A stretch of 64,000 nt of DNA, taken from the NCBI GenBank assembly GCA_009809945.1, contig WTPW01000579.1:33223-97222 (forward strand), given 5' to 3'. Below, one piece after another: positions 42,139 through 53,440 of the stretch. This DNA is from Gigaspora margarita. Lineage: Eukaryota > Glomeromycota > Glomeromycetes > Diversisporales > Gigasporaceae. The position numbers and the translations under genes were made by a program. The notes under the pieces were generated by a model. The model was not told the origin of the DNA. It did not search any database and saw only the letters and a list, made by a program, of their open reading frames with translations. Every line of letters starts with the position of its first letter. The stretch's first letter is position 1.

Positions 42139-42848
42139 GTTTATATGTTTTAGAAAATAAGGTATCATTTTTGGCCAAAAAATTATATAAAAAAACATGA
42201 AAGTAGCTTATTTTTAAATTATTTAATTTTTTGAAAAATTAAAAATTGTACTAATAAAAAGTTGTTCAAATACTACCAAATTTTTATTATAAGTATATTT
42301 CCATTTTTTAAAAAATTTTACTTAATAATACTTTTAAGTTTACTTAGTAAAATTTAGATTTTTATATATACAGTGCATTTCATCTAAAGCCAACCTATTT
42401 TATATATAGGCGCCAATTTTTTAGCTGCTGTGTAATCTAATTATCCAATAAAAATGCAGAAAAACTTAGCACAATTTTAAATTTTATTAATAAAATTTAA
42501 AATTTTGTTAATAAATTCAAATTTTGTTATGTTTTTTTATATATAAATGCCAAAATTTTAAATTATATATAAATTTAAATTAAAATAACCTTATAAAAAC
42601 AAAAGATATTTAAAATTTTTTTTGATAGTTTAATAGCCTTTTGTTTAAACCATTAAACTATTAAAAAATTTTTTAAATATCTTTAGTTTTTAAAAAATTA
42701 TATTAATTTAAAATCTTTATAATTAAAAGATGATGGCTTTTTGTGAAATGCACTGTAGTAACTGCTAATATTTTCTTTAAAAATTTTTAAAAAAATAAGT
42801 AGAATAGCTTTTTTTGAAGGTAGCTTATTTTCAAAAACATATAGCATT
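42139..42848. mobile_element. 'AAGCTAC' family MITE carrying another MITE
   Basis: Ends TATATGTTTTAGAAAATAAG and, reversed, TATATGTTTTTGAAAATAAGC. The 385-bp CAGTG element at 42371-42755 sits inside; without it this copy would be about 320 bp, like 6315-6635, and the texts match. Confidence 0.75.
42371..42755. mobile_element. 385-bp MITE, 'CAGTG' family, nested copy
   Basis: Ends CAGTGCATTTCATCTAAAG and, reversed, CAGTGCATTTCACAAAAAG; TA duplication at 42369-42370 and 42756-42757. Opposite orientation to 1226-1610. Confidence 0.88.
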
Positions 42849-42859
42849 TAAAACTAATA

Positions 42860-43357
42860 TGTTAAAATAAAAAATTTTTAAAAAATATTCTATTATTGTA
42901 AATAAAACTACAGATATGTACAATAGTGTAATTGTTAAGAAGGTTGAAAAAAAGTTATAGAAAAAGAACTTAAATAAGAAAAAGGCCAAAATAGTAATAT
43001 TGAGGTTATGCCTTAGAACATCTTGAATATCTTTGGTACAAATAACAAAGAAAAATGATGAAGAATACTATTAATAAAAAATATATTCCCATATAAGACA
43101 AAGAAAGAAACAAAGCTAAAAAATAGAACCAAAGACAATAAAGCAAAAATTTTTAATGCAATGTTTATAAAGAGGATCTGAAATTTCTAGTATATAATAG
43201 TAAATAAATAAAAAAGGATTATAAAATCTTTACTGAAATTAAAAAAAAAAATTGAAAAAATAAAGATAAAAAATATTTAATTCTAAGAGATTAAAAGAAA
43301 AAGAGAGCAATAAGTGAAATAAAAGGTCCAAAAAGAAAAGAAAAGATACAGTACACG
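42860..43357 (+). pseudogene. Unrecognised decayed coding remnant
   Basis: One frame reads KKKAKIVILRLCLRTS and ISLVQITKKNDEEYY, and the text is purine-rich with interspersed stops. Coding-like but not assignable. Confidence 0.3.
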
Positions 43358-43767
43358 ATACTTAAAGACTAAAATCACGTGACTTTGTCCCATTTTGAAA
43401 ATTTTTATATTAAATTTTGATGTTTTGTTGATTTCCTATATTTTGATTGGCTAAAATTTAATTTTTATATTTTAATTTGCTAAAATCTGATTGGCTAAAA
43501 AATTTTAAAATATTAATTTTTAAAATTGACCAATCATATGAAACAAAGTCAATAATTTGTCTCATTTTTAGCATTTTTTTACATATCATATAAAAATTAA
43601 GCATTTTTAAAAAGTTATAACTTAAAAACAAATAATAATTTTTAAAAAACAAAGCTGTTAAGTTGTAGTAAATCAACTAAACTACAAATTAGCAGCTTTC
43701 TTTTTTTGAATATCTTTTCTGTATTAAGAGCTATTAGCTTTTAAAATTATTTTAGTCTTTAAATATT
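43358..43767. mobile_element. About 410-bp TIR element
   Basis: Ends TACTTAAAGACTAAAAT and, reversed, TATTTAAAGACTAAAATA. The interior has 'ttgattggctaaaa' repeats around 43440-43500. TSD unclear. Confidence 0.55.
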
Positions 43768-43824
43768 ACGCATTGTATAAAAAATACAAATAAAACAAAA
43801 TGATCAGAACCAAAAAGAAGAGTA

Positions 43825-44370
43825 CTGTTTTTTCCAAAAATATGTACCTTTTTTTGAGCAAAAAGTTACACAAAACTCAGGAGTAGCTTATTTTTAGATA
43901 AAATCAATTTTTGTCCAATTGCAGAAAGTTGCTACATAGTAAAGTCTAAAGTTTCTATATAACTCGATTAATATTGCTTAAGTAAACTTATTTAGAAAAT
44001 TAAAATACACTTATTTTGAAATTTTTGTCAATATTAGAGAACTTTTTATTATTTAACTTTTAATTTTTACGTTTGTTGAATATATTTTTTTAAAAAATTT
44101 TAATTTTTTCACTAAATGTAAAATTCAAAAGTCAAATAATAAAAGTTCTCCAATATTGACAAAAATTTTAGAGTATGTGTATTTTAATCTTTTAAATAAA
44201 TTTACTTAAGTGACTTTAATCGATTTATATAGAAAAATTTGGACTTTACTATGTAGTGACTATTGTCGATTGTGAATAGCTTATTTTTGGGTTAAAGAAG
44301 TTTTGAAGTTTTTTAACCAAAAGAAGGAGTAGCTTATTTTTGAAGGTAGCTTATTTTGGGAAAAATACGG
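43825..44370. mobile_element. 546-bp 'AAGCTAC' family MITE with TA duplication
   Basis: Ends CTGTTTTTTCCAAAAATATG and, reversed, CCGTATTTTTCCCAAAATAAG; TA at 43823-43824 and 44371-44372. It contains the long foldback interior seen at 4158-4536 (TAAGTAAACTTATTTAG and its mirror). Confidence 0.75.
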
Positions 44371-44939
44371 TAATAGATAGCTTCCAGAAATTTTTTGTTA
44401 CTAATAAATTTCAAAATTTTATCCCACTCACCTACACCTAATACCTTTATTAGACAATCAAATTTTATATTTTTTAAAATTATTCATATGTTTCAATTTT
44501 GGAATTAATAATAACTTTTAATCTACTGGTCTATTTTGTATGATTTAACTACCAAAATGCTCATTTTAATGAGATGATTCTAACAAGCCCAAAATTGTTA
44601 AAATCTAATTACAGAATTTTAAGATTGTTCAACTTTTGTATAATTTTAATAGTAATTTTTTAGAATTTCTAAGTAATTTCTTTAAAATTGAATAATTTTT
44701 GATCTACTGGCCTGTTTTGATAATTTAACTACAAAAATGTTTATCTCAGTAAGATAATTCTAACATGACAAAAGTTGCTAAATTCCAATCACAGGATCCC
44801 AAGACCAATAAAGATTTGCATTGTTAGACAATTATATAATCAAATTAGTTTTTATATAGAGAATTGCTATTCGCACTATGGTACAATGTAGATTATCTCG
44901 ATTTTGTCACTTAAATATTTTAACGTTTAAAAACTTTTT

Positions 44940-45250
44940 TTAATATTATCTCTATGAGTTCTTAATCAAATTTAATAAAATTTTTTTTATTTGAATTCTA
45001 TTGTTTTATAGAATTAAAATAAAAAAAAATTCATCGAATTTGGTCAAGAACTTATAGAGATATCTTTAATGAAAGTTCCTATAAACAATTTGTAACTTTT
45101 CATTAAAGATATATTCATGAGTTCTTGACCAAATTCGATAAAAATTTTTTATTTGAATTCTATATATTTGTAGAATTAAACCAAAAAATTTTTATTAAAT
45201 TTGGTCAAGAACTTATAGAGATATATCTGATAAAAGATTTTTTTATTTTC
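44940..45250. repeat. Palindromic 'GAGTTCTTGACCAAAT' modules
   Basis: tctatgagttcttaatcaa / ttggtcaagaacttataga and, a second time, catgagttcttgaccaaatt / aatttggtcaagaactta, each around a TTTGAATTCTAT centre. The same module is at 50990-51150 in a different element. Confidence 0.75.
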
Positions 45251-46324
45251 AAAAACGTATATTACGCAGTATTGTTATTTGAACATATAAACTATTGGAT
45301 TTGGACCAATTGGACTTAAGGCTAGGGCTAAATGGACTTAAGGCTAAAGGCTAAAAAAAGTATTGGACTTAAGGCTAGTAACTACACTGATATTACGTGT
45401 CAAAATTGTTTACAAGAGAATCCTGAATCTAGTTGCGAAATAAAAATCTAAATATTTCTGTCAATATTGATCCATTTAGGCTGAAATTTTTATAGTAGAC
45501 TCTTAAATACCTAAAAAATCTACTTACTTAGTAACGTTTTTGAGGTTTTATTTAAAGAAAATCTTTTCGATAGTAGTCAAATTCAAGAAAAAATTCTACA
45601 AAAACGTTATGTATCCGAATTTACAAAAATATCAATATCTCTATGAGTTTTTAATATTTTTATATAAAATTGAATTCTGCAAATTGAAGATATGTGCTAA
45701 AAGTTTATTTAGTAAATGTTTTTAGATTAGCATAACTATACATGAGGATGAAAGCATTTTGGGTTTGAAAACCCAAAATTAAAATTTGAAGACAAAATTG
45801 TTTTTGACCTATTTTACTTGAAAGACGAAATTAATTGATACTTTTTTTGAATAAACGAAATTATAAGGAACATGTCTATATAAATTTTATTTGCTCTTGC
45901 TTATAAAAAATTTTAATTTTTTCTAATGAAGACGAAATAGGCCTTTTTCAAAAATCAATTTCAGTGGCATCACTAAGCATAACAGAATATTTCATAAATC
46001 ATTATTGAATTGTGGGTTATTTTTAAAACGCAAAAAAATATATATTACAAAGCTTGTTAAAATTGTTTAAAGGAACTTTCATCAAAGATATCTCTATGAG
46101 TTCCTGATCAAATTTGATGAAAATATTTTTATTTTAATTATATGAATCCATAAAATTCAAATAAAAATTTTTTTATTAAGTTTGATTAAGAACTCATAGA
46201 GAAAATATTAAAAAAAGTTTTTAAAAGTTAAAATATTTAAGTGACAAAATCAAGGTAATCTATATTTTACTTGTTACAGTGTTAGACCTATAAAACGCCT
46301 AAACGTATACCGGCGATAATTCTT

Positions 46325-46484
46325 GATCCCGTGATCAGAATTTAATGAAACTACCACCATCGTAACCGTCTCGATGCAAGCTTTCGAATGGTACCAAAAT
46401 CATCTCGATTGGACCGTTCTAGCCCACGCTAGTTAAAACTGAATGATTGGTTCTTACAATCACCCTACTGCGCCACCCATGATA
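46325..46484 (-). mobile_element. tRNA-derived SINE head with perfect A box (SINE-C)
   Basis: On the minus strand GGGTGGCGCAGTAGGGTGAT includes TGGCGCAGTAGG, an exact match to the polymerase III A-box consensus TRGCNNAGYNGG. A weak B-box-like gaacggtccaatcgag lies about 55 bases on. An R2-type palindromic unit (attttggtaccattcg..gagacggttacgatggt) follows. GC-rich compared with its surroundings. Confidence 0.5.
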
Positions 46485-46532
46485 CAGAATATCAGACATT
46501 TCGAGTAATCCTAGACATTTGAGTTAATCACA

Positions 46533-46857
46533 GACATGTCTGATATTCTAGACATTTGGGACATAACAGTTTTAACAGTTATAATTAACATATCTAATAT
46601 AGCTGATATTTAGAATATATCTAATATATTTATTATCTTTATTATATTTATTATAGCCATTATATTTAGCATTAGTATATATCAAATATATCGATTATAT
46701 AGATTTCTTTATTTATTATTGTATTTATTTATATTAGCCAAACATGTATAAATACTCAAAGTTTTTCCTTTGCTACAAAGCAGAGTGAAGAATCTCTGGT
46801 TTATTGAATAAAATAGAAGTGAAGTAGTGTGTCTTTACTGAAATACATTTGATACAA
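46533..46857 (+). repeat. Possible solo LTR
   Basis: Starts TGTCTGATATTC and ends GATACA, with a TATA-like gtataaatactc (46746) and an aataaa (46806) at promoter and poly(A) spacing. No internal coding, primer site or convincing TSD. It could also be a promoter region of something else. Confidence 0.3.
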
Positions 46858-47240
46858 TTCTTAGTATCCTCATATACTATTAATTGTGGCCTCTTTCATA
46901 ATTGCAAATCCCCCAAGCCTCTTTACAAAATACTGCCCAAATAACAGTATCCCTTCTGACCCTTGCATACCACAGTAATTAGTGTGAATTACATAAAGTG
47001 TCTCCCTGCATTAGTCGCTCTAGTCTCTAGCATTTCTCTAAAGAGGTAGAAATCTAGGTTGACAACAGTACGATTTCCCAAAAGCTATTTCTCTAACATG
47101 ATACTTACTTGCCATCACACATGTGACAATTTGCTAAAACATATATCTACAATTAACAAAATGCTAACCCTAATTCTATGTAATATCAGTAAAATAGTAT
47201 TTCAGAAAAGTAGGTTTTGGGAAAATAAGAATCAATAATT
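46858..47240. other. GC-richer unassigned stretch
   Basis: gaattacataaagtgtctcc, tctagtctctagcatttctc: composition differs from the AT background but no frame, RNA or repeat could be assigned. Confidence 0.35.
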
Positions 47241-47850
47241 GTACCATGGTGCAATTAGCAAAAATCCATAGTGTGAATAGCAATTTCCTTTATATATAAC
47301 AAATTTAATTAATAATACAAATCTTTATCAATCTTGGAATTTTGTAATTGAAATTTAGTAATTTTGGGCTTGTTAGAATCATCTTACTGAGACAAATATT
47401 TTGGTAATTAAATTATTCAAAACAGACTAGTGAACCAAAAGTTATTAAATATTAAAAAAATTTACTTAGTGATTCTAAAAAATCACTATTAAAATTACAC
47501 AAATGTTGAATGTTTTTTGGACCCTGTAATTATATTTTAACAATTTTGGGCTTGTTCGAATTGTCTCATCAAAATGAATATCTTGGTAATTAAAATATCC
47601 AAATTGGTCCAATAAATCAATAGTTATTAATAATTTTATAATTTTATACTTTTGGTTAGAATTATAAAATTTTGACTAGAATTATAGCCTAATATTTTGA
47701 GAACCCCACCCATCTATCAAAAAATTATGTAATTTCTGAAAGCTTTTTAGAACATAAAAAAAAGCTTAAAGGAGATTTGTAATATAGTAGAAAAAAAACT
47801 AAGACCAATATAACTGTTTATATAAAAAACCAAGACCAATATAATTGACT

Positions 47851-48111
47851 ATCATCAGGAAAATAAATAAGGCGCAGATCTGCACAAATCTGTGACCCTG
47901 AAAATTTTTACTAAATTTTGCAATAACTTGTAATCTAGTAGTCCAAACTTAACGATTTTGGTATCATTCGATTTGTCTCGATAAGCCAGATCAAATAGTA
48001 CCAAAATCATTAAGTTTGGACCACTGGATTACAAGTTATTGCAAAATTTTGTAAAATTTTCTAGAGTCACAGATTTGTGCAAATTTGCACCTTATTTATT
48101 TTCCTGATGAT
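47851..48111. mobile_element. 261-bp near-complete foldback
   Basis: Two arms of about 118 bases: ATCATCAGGAAAATAAATAAG at both ends (right one reversed), then GCACAAATCTGTGAC, TTTTGCAATAACTTGTAATC and GATTTTGGTA. The centre is gtctcgataagcc. Arms differ at roughly one base in ten. No flanking TSD found. Confidence 0.85.
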
Positions 48112-48198
48112 ATATTAAGCAGGTAGAAGCAGTAGTTAAAGACAATTCTAATAAGGCTAGCAAGAACATGTTACAAAGACCATAATGTGCTCTTAGTA

Positions 48199-48513
48199 CC
48201 GTATATTCCCAAAAATAAGCTACTCTGAAAATAAGCTACCCCCTGTTTTTTTCAAAAATCTCAAAAAATGCATTAGCACTTGCTACATATAAAACTTTTT
48301 TTATACTAAGTAAATATCAAAAGTGTGATTAAGTAAAGTTGTTTAGCGCATCAAAATATATCTATAGTAAAAATTTGGTGTCATTTGGACAACGTTTTAT
48401 TAGTACGTTTTTCAATTTTTTCAAAAATATCTATATGCTAAAAATAAGCTACTTCCCGTTTTTTCGTATAATTTTTGGCCCAAAAAAGGTAGCTTATTTT
48501 CAGGAATATACGG
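48199..48513. mobile_element. 315-bp 'AAGCTAC' family MITE with TA duplication
   Basis: Ends CCGTATATTCCCAAAAATAA and, reversed, CCGTATATTCCTGAAAATAA; both are followed by GCTAC. TA on both sides (48197-48198, 48514-48515). The clearest boundaries of this family in the window. Confidence 0.88.
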
Positions 48514-48654
48514 TAAGTAAAAGATATATAAAAGAGATAATACTTGCTATAACAGATCATGCCTAGATATTATATGATAACCGATGATGATAAAAAGAGA
48601 ATTGTTAGTAGCAACATATTTTTTAGAATTGTATATTATTCACATTAGATTAAC

Positions 48655-48821
48655 ACCTCTATCCGGATATATATCCGGATATATACTAAGTCATGTACTA
48701 TAACGTGACATAGTGGTTTTATATCCAGATATAAATAAATCTGAATTTAAATTTATATCCAGATATATACTATGATAAAACTGGATAAATCTGAATATAA
48801 AAAATATATTCAGATAGAGGT
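48655..48821. mobile_element. 167-bp MITE
   Basis: Ends ACCTCTATCCGGATATAT and, reversed, ACCTCTATCTGAATATAT, flanked by ATTAAC on both sides (48649-48654, 48822-48827). The interior repeats ATATCCAGATATA. Confidence 0.8.
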
Positions 48822-48827
48822 ATTAAC

Positions 48828-49195
48828 TCTAATTCATATTTTGTATAATAAAGGCAGGTTTTGCAAAAATAAAAAAAATAGTGCAGTTGTTCATATATTA
48901 TTTAGTTTTAATAAAGGCTATGTCATTAATCTCTGATTATTTTTTATTAGAGGCCTACCCCCCTCCCCCCCTCTTTAATATAGATTTGGTCAGGTTTCTA
49001 TATATAATTTTAACATTTATTACCCCTCCTAAAAAATCATCTGATTTTTATCACTCCTCTAATCAGGCTAAACTTGCTAAAACAAATTTATTACTATTGT
49101 AGATAGTCATTTTATTGCTTAATTTTTTTTTCTAGTTAAGATACTCACTTCAGGAGTAAGAGTTTTATTCAAGATATTTAAAATTAAGGGTTACC
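48828..49195. other. AT-rich stretch, nothing recognised
   Basis: A short C-rich island (tacccccctccccccctct at 48957) and otherwise AT-rich text. A 73-codon frame across it has no recognisable content. Confidence 0.5.
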
Positions 49196-49199
49196 TACA

Positions 49200-51745
49200 T
49201 GGAAGATACCCAACATAGTATATTAACAAGAGTACAACTAGCCATACCTGCAACTTTTGGTTGCCTATTTAAGTAACCACCTGGAGGTTCTACCTAATTG
49301 CCATGCCTGCAACCCATATACTAATCATTGTCTATTTTAAACCTAATCCTTGCCATCTGCTAATCTCTTTTGTATCACTAGAACATATGACTAATTTATT
49401 TTAGTAAGAGATCTGAGAAAGTAGCTCCTGTTCACTCAGATATTACCTATGCTTCAGTAACTTACGCATCTACTAAAGCAGACCACTTGCAGTCAGAAAT
49501 TATCTTTAAACTGACTCTGTTACCTACTTCTGCTTTTGCAGAGTTCACCAAGTTCCAGTACTTATATACTCAGTTTTTTTTTGGCTTTCCTGACCAGCTT
49601 TCTGCCTGCTTCCAATTCATAGGCTCAAAAGGGTCAGTTAGCCTAGCTTTAAGCACTGAATGGACTTCTTCCCCTTGGTATATACTGCTAAAACACATGT
49701 TCTTTTTCTCTGGTACATCTTTGGCAGCCTAGTTGGTAGGATCCTCCAACCCTCTTGTTATAGGCTTACTTCCTAATCTATATATACTATCCAATTCCTT
49801 TTCTGTATTACTATCAAAAGCCCAACTACTTGTTGTTCAGAACTTGCCAAGTATTTCTGATCTTTAAGTTCTTTTGGTATTATGCAATTTCAATAATTTG
49901 CATAACAGATCTAGAATCTTCTATATCAATAGAATTTACTAAAAGGTAGTACAACTCGAGTTACAGGCCTTATAGGACCCCAGACATTTCTGATATATGT
50001 CATATTTTTTTTTAGCAAATTGATTCAATTTTGATCTAAGGTTCAAATTTTAATTTTAGCAAATTGAAGTTAATTTTAAAAAGGGTCATAATTGAATATT
50101 TTGGTGAATTACTAAGATTTTATACATGTCATATTTTATTTTTAGCATTTTGATAATAATCAATCTGGATATAACAAGTTATTAATGGTTTACAGAGCAA
50201 AGTAATAATCAATTATAATTGAAAAGTAGTTGTAGTATATAATCAGGCTTTAGTATCAATAGCAACTTGGTACTTACCCTGTATATGTATTACAATTATT
50301 GATTATGATTGTATGTCGATAAACAAATAATTATATAATACAATTGCACAGGGTTATTATTAAGTAAATTAGTTAGTAATTTATATAATAATTTTTAACT
50401 TTTCAAAATAACCCACTGTTCGGTGATAATTTACAAGAAATTTTACTATACTAACTAAAAACCATTTTATAACAAGACTTGTGCGCATATTATGGACTAA
50501 TAGAATCTCAAATTTTATGAAGAAGTATTAAAAACTTGTGAAGATATTAACGTTTTTGTAAATTTGGGCGCATACAAGTTTTCCTCTAAACTTCAAATGC
50601 TTTCTGAAGTACTTTCTCAAAATAAAACCTTCAAAATGTAACTAAGTAAATTAATAGAATAGGTATTTTAAAGTTTTCAGTAAAAATTTCATCAAAAAGG
50701 ATCAATTTTGATGAAGTTATGATGATTTTTCAATTTGCTTCCAGATTCAGGATTTTCTAAATTTACAATTTTGATGAAAACAGAAAAATTACATCACAGG
50801 TTAGATTTTCANAAGTTCAAATTAAACAAGTTACTGCGCACTAAATAAACTTTTAGAGCATATTATTGACTAATAGAATCTAAAATTTTATGAAATTATA
50901 TTGAAAATTTGTGAAGACATTAACATTTTTGTAAATTTGAATGCATACGTTTTTGCAAACAATTTTGGCACGTGATATACGTTTTTGGAAATAAAAAAAT
51001 CTTTTATCAAAGATTTCTCTACGAGTTCTTGACCAAATTCAATAAAAATTTTTTTATTTGAATTCTATATATTTGTAGAATTAAAATAAAAAAATTTTCA
51101 TTGAATTTGGTCAAGAACTCGTAGAGAAATCTTTGATGAAAGATTTTTCTATTTTCAAAAACGTATATTATGTGCCAAAATTGTTTGCAAAAAATGTAAT
51201 TTTTCTGTTTTCATCAAAATTTTAAATTTTAGAAAATCTTAAATCTGGAAGCAAATTGAAAAATATGGGTTATTTTGAAAAAGCAAAAAAACATATTATA
51301 AAGAAGCTACGTTAAAATTGTTTACAGGAACTTTCATCAAAGATATCTCTATGAGTTCTTGACCAAATTTGATAAAAATTTTTTTATTTTAATTCTATGA
51401 ATTCAAATAAAAAAATTTATACTATATTTATTTACTTAATACTAGATGTTATAATTTAGTTTTAGCAAATTACTATAAAGTTTATATGTAATAATCCAAC
51501 TTTTAGCAAATTTACTTGATTTTAGGGGTAGCAAAAATGTCTAAATTCATGCAGATCAGTTATGACCTATATGAGAGATGTCTGGGGTCCTGGCCTTATT
51601 ATATCCAACTTTTCAACAAAAATCAGTTACTATAATACAAATATAATTTTCAAAAATTGGTTCTAGTAAGATTCGAACCCTGCATCTAAGTTACAAATTC
51701 CTTGGAAGAGTGACAACTTCCCAACTTTACTATGTTGCCACACCC
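49200..51745 (-). mobile_element. SINE-A, copy 3, interrupted by a hAT-like element
   Basis: The body (gagtacaactagccatacct, ctttggcagcctagttgg) spans 49205-49965, then comes the 49974-51591 element, then the rest with the tRNA-like head (minus strand: GGTGTGGCAACATAGTAAAG, B box GGTTCGAATC) at about 51740-51650. Text on both sides of the insertion lines up with copy 1 (cagttac..aattttcaaa). Without the insert it is about 0.92 kb. Confidence 0.6.
49974..51591. mobile_element. 1618-bp hAT-like element, AGGACC family
   Basis: Ends AGGACCCCAGACATTTCTGA and, reversed, AGGACCCCAGACATCTCTCA. Perfect 8-bp TSD GGCCTTAT (49966-49973, 51592-51599). Internal palindromic module at about 50990-51150 (shared with 44940-45250), plus internal inverted repeats around tttacaattttgatgaaaac. 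Noncoding. One ambiguous base. Confidence 0.9.
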
Positions 51746-52199
51746 CTTATTTTATTGCTTAATTAGTTATAAAAATTTTATAATTCTATAATATTTTATT
51801 TAATAACTATATATAACATGTTACTTTGCTAATGGTCTATATTTAAATACAAAAATCTTAAAATTAAGCAAAAAAAAAAAAATTTATTTATTTTTTTTGA
51901 AGCTATATACCACATGATTTTTTGAATTTTTAGGGATAAAGCCTGTTTATTATTAGGGTTAGATTCAAATTAAAATTAGTACAATCAAATATCTCTAAGT
52001 GCATGCCCTCTAAGTGCATACCCTCTCTATATGCACACTATAGCCTGGTTCCAAACTCGGGACTTAAGCACTTTCTATATTCTGCATGTGCCAAAATTTT
52101 TAGAGCTCAAAGCATATATATGCATTCTTCTAAATATATACACGTGCCTAATTTCAAAGCTAGCTAATAATAATACCAGATTTTTTATAGCATATTTTC
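51746..52199. other. AT-rich stretch with TCTAAGTGCAT repeats
   Basis: 'tctaagtgcatgccc' and 'tctaagtgcataccc' are adjacent near 51992-52022, and related text (ctctaagtgtacactta) is at 52913-52930 beyond the next element. These may be two parts of one interrupted repeat. No gene. Confidence 0.4.
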
Positions 52200-52835
52200 A
52201 GATATAATTATTTTGGTTAATCACAAATAGTTGTTATATAGCAAAGTCTAAATTTTACTATGAAATCAAATATCATCACTTAAGTAAACTTATTTAAAAG
52301 ATCAAAATACATATATAGAGAGAGGTCAATAGAAAACAAGCAAATATTTTCTAAGTAAAAATTTTTTAAACTTTAGATCAAAATATCTTAACAATTATCA
52401 ACTCAAATCTAATAAAACTTTTTTTATCTAAATTTATATAGTTATAAAATTAAAATAAATTAAATTTGATTTGATAATTGCTAAAATATTTCAATTCAAA
52501 TTTTTAAAAAAGTTATTAAAAAAAATTTGTCTATTTCTATTGACTTTATCACATATACTAAAATTTTTATTAAAATCAGAATACTTTTTATTATTCAATT
52601 TTAATTTTTAAGTTTAATGAATATATTTTTTTAAAAAATTTTAATTTTTTTATTAAATATAAAAATTAAAAGCTAAATAATAAAAAATTCTTCAAAATTG
52701 ATAAAAATTTTAGAGTATGTGTACTCTGAGCTTTTAAACAAGTTTACTTAAATGATTATAATCAATTTATATAATAACTTTGGACTTTACTATGTAGTAA
52801 CTATTATTGATCATGGAGTAGCTTATTTTTGGATA
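52200..52835. mobile_element. 'AAGCTAC' family foldback with nested element
   Basis: Left arm (aaagtctaaattttactatg, taagtaaacttatttaaaag) and right arm (aagtttacttaaatgattat, ttggactttactatgtagt, gtagcttatttttgga) match 4158-4536. The element at 52316-52550 interrupts it. Confidence 0.65.
52316..52550. mobile_element. 235-bp MITE nested in the foldback
   Basis: Left end TAGAGAGAGGTCAATAGAAA; right end TTCTATTGACTTTATC. ACATATA flanks both sides (52309-52315, 52551-52557). The uninterrupted text in related copies (tcaaaatacacttatataaa) supports the insertion. Ends resemble 5575-6226. Confidence 0.75.
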
Positions 52836-53440
52836 AAAGACATTGAAGTATTAATCATATGTTTGACTTCACTTTTAATTAGCTATCTAAGTTAATTTTA
52901 TAAATGCACACCTCTCTAAGTGTACACTTATACCCAGTTCCTAAAGCATACACTTAGGGGTCTAACTATATATAAGTAAAATGGTCTTTTTGTTATTTTT
53001 TATTAATGGCCCAAAACAGGTTTAAATTACTATTTTTATGTTATATTTTTTTTTGTTTTTTTACTTCTTTGAGCTAATCTATATAAACAAAATTTTACAA
53101 CTCTAGTTAGTTGATTTATATATAGGTATATGCACTTTTTGGTTTTATAATATTTATTTGAGCAAATCTATTTGTAACTAGTAGTGACAATTTCCAATTA
53201 TGTGCAACCAATCAAATTAATATATAACAAGAATGTATCAATCTCAGAAATTTACTCAAATTGGATCTCACAGAACCAATTAAAAAATAAAATTAATTAT
53301 ACTTTTTTTTTTATACCAAATTTATGCTCTTTATTAATCATTATCAAAAAAAAATAAAATAAAATAACTACTAATACACTTATAAATAAAACTTTATTCT
53401 AACACAATATTCACTAATAATCAACAACTCTGCAATAACT
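52836..53440. other. AT-rich stretch, nothing recognised
   Basis: Contains a possible continuation of the TCTAAGTGCAT repeat at 52910-52960; otherwise no signal. Confidence 0.45.

Larger units (their letters stand above)
44868..47288. mobile_element. 2.4-kb noncoding TIR element
   Basis: Ends AGAGAATTGCTATTCGCAC and, reversed, GGAAATTGCTATTCACAC; second-level inverted repeat ATGGTACAAT / ATTGTACCAT. TTTATAT flanks both ends (44861-44867, 47289-47295). Contains palindromic modules (44930-45250, 46070-46240), a tRNA-like SINE head and an LTR-like stretch. No convincing frame. Confidence 0.7.
44375..47750. mobile_element. R2-family TIR element, copy 2, with nested element
   Basis: Ends AGATAGCTTCCAGAAAT and, reversed, CTAAAAAGCTTTCAGAAATT. 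Next to each end lie cccactcacctacacc and aaccccacccatcta, as in copy 1 (9297-10609). R2 units occur at 44520-44810 and 47335-47640. The middle is occupied by 44868-47288. Confidence 0.55.

Noticed and set aside
46300-46500. rRNA or spliceosomal RNA gene because of higher GC
   Set aside because: No conserved rRNA or snRNA core; an A box and SINE-like layout explain it.
51650-51740. Functional tRNA gene
   Set aside because: B box is good but no acceptor or anticodon stems pair; it is the head of a SINE.
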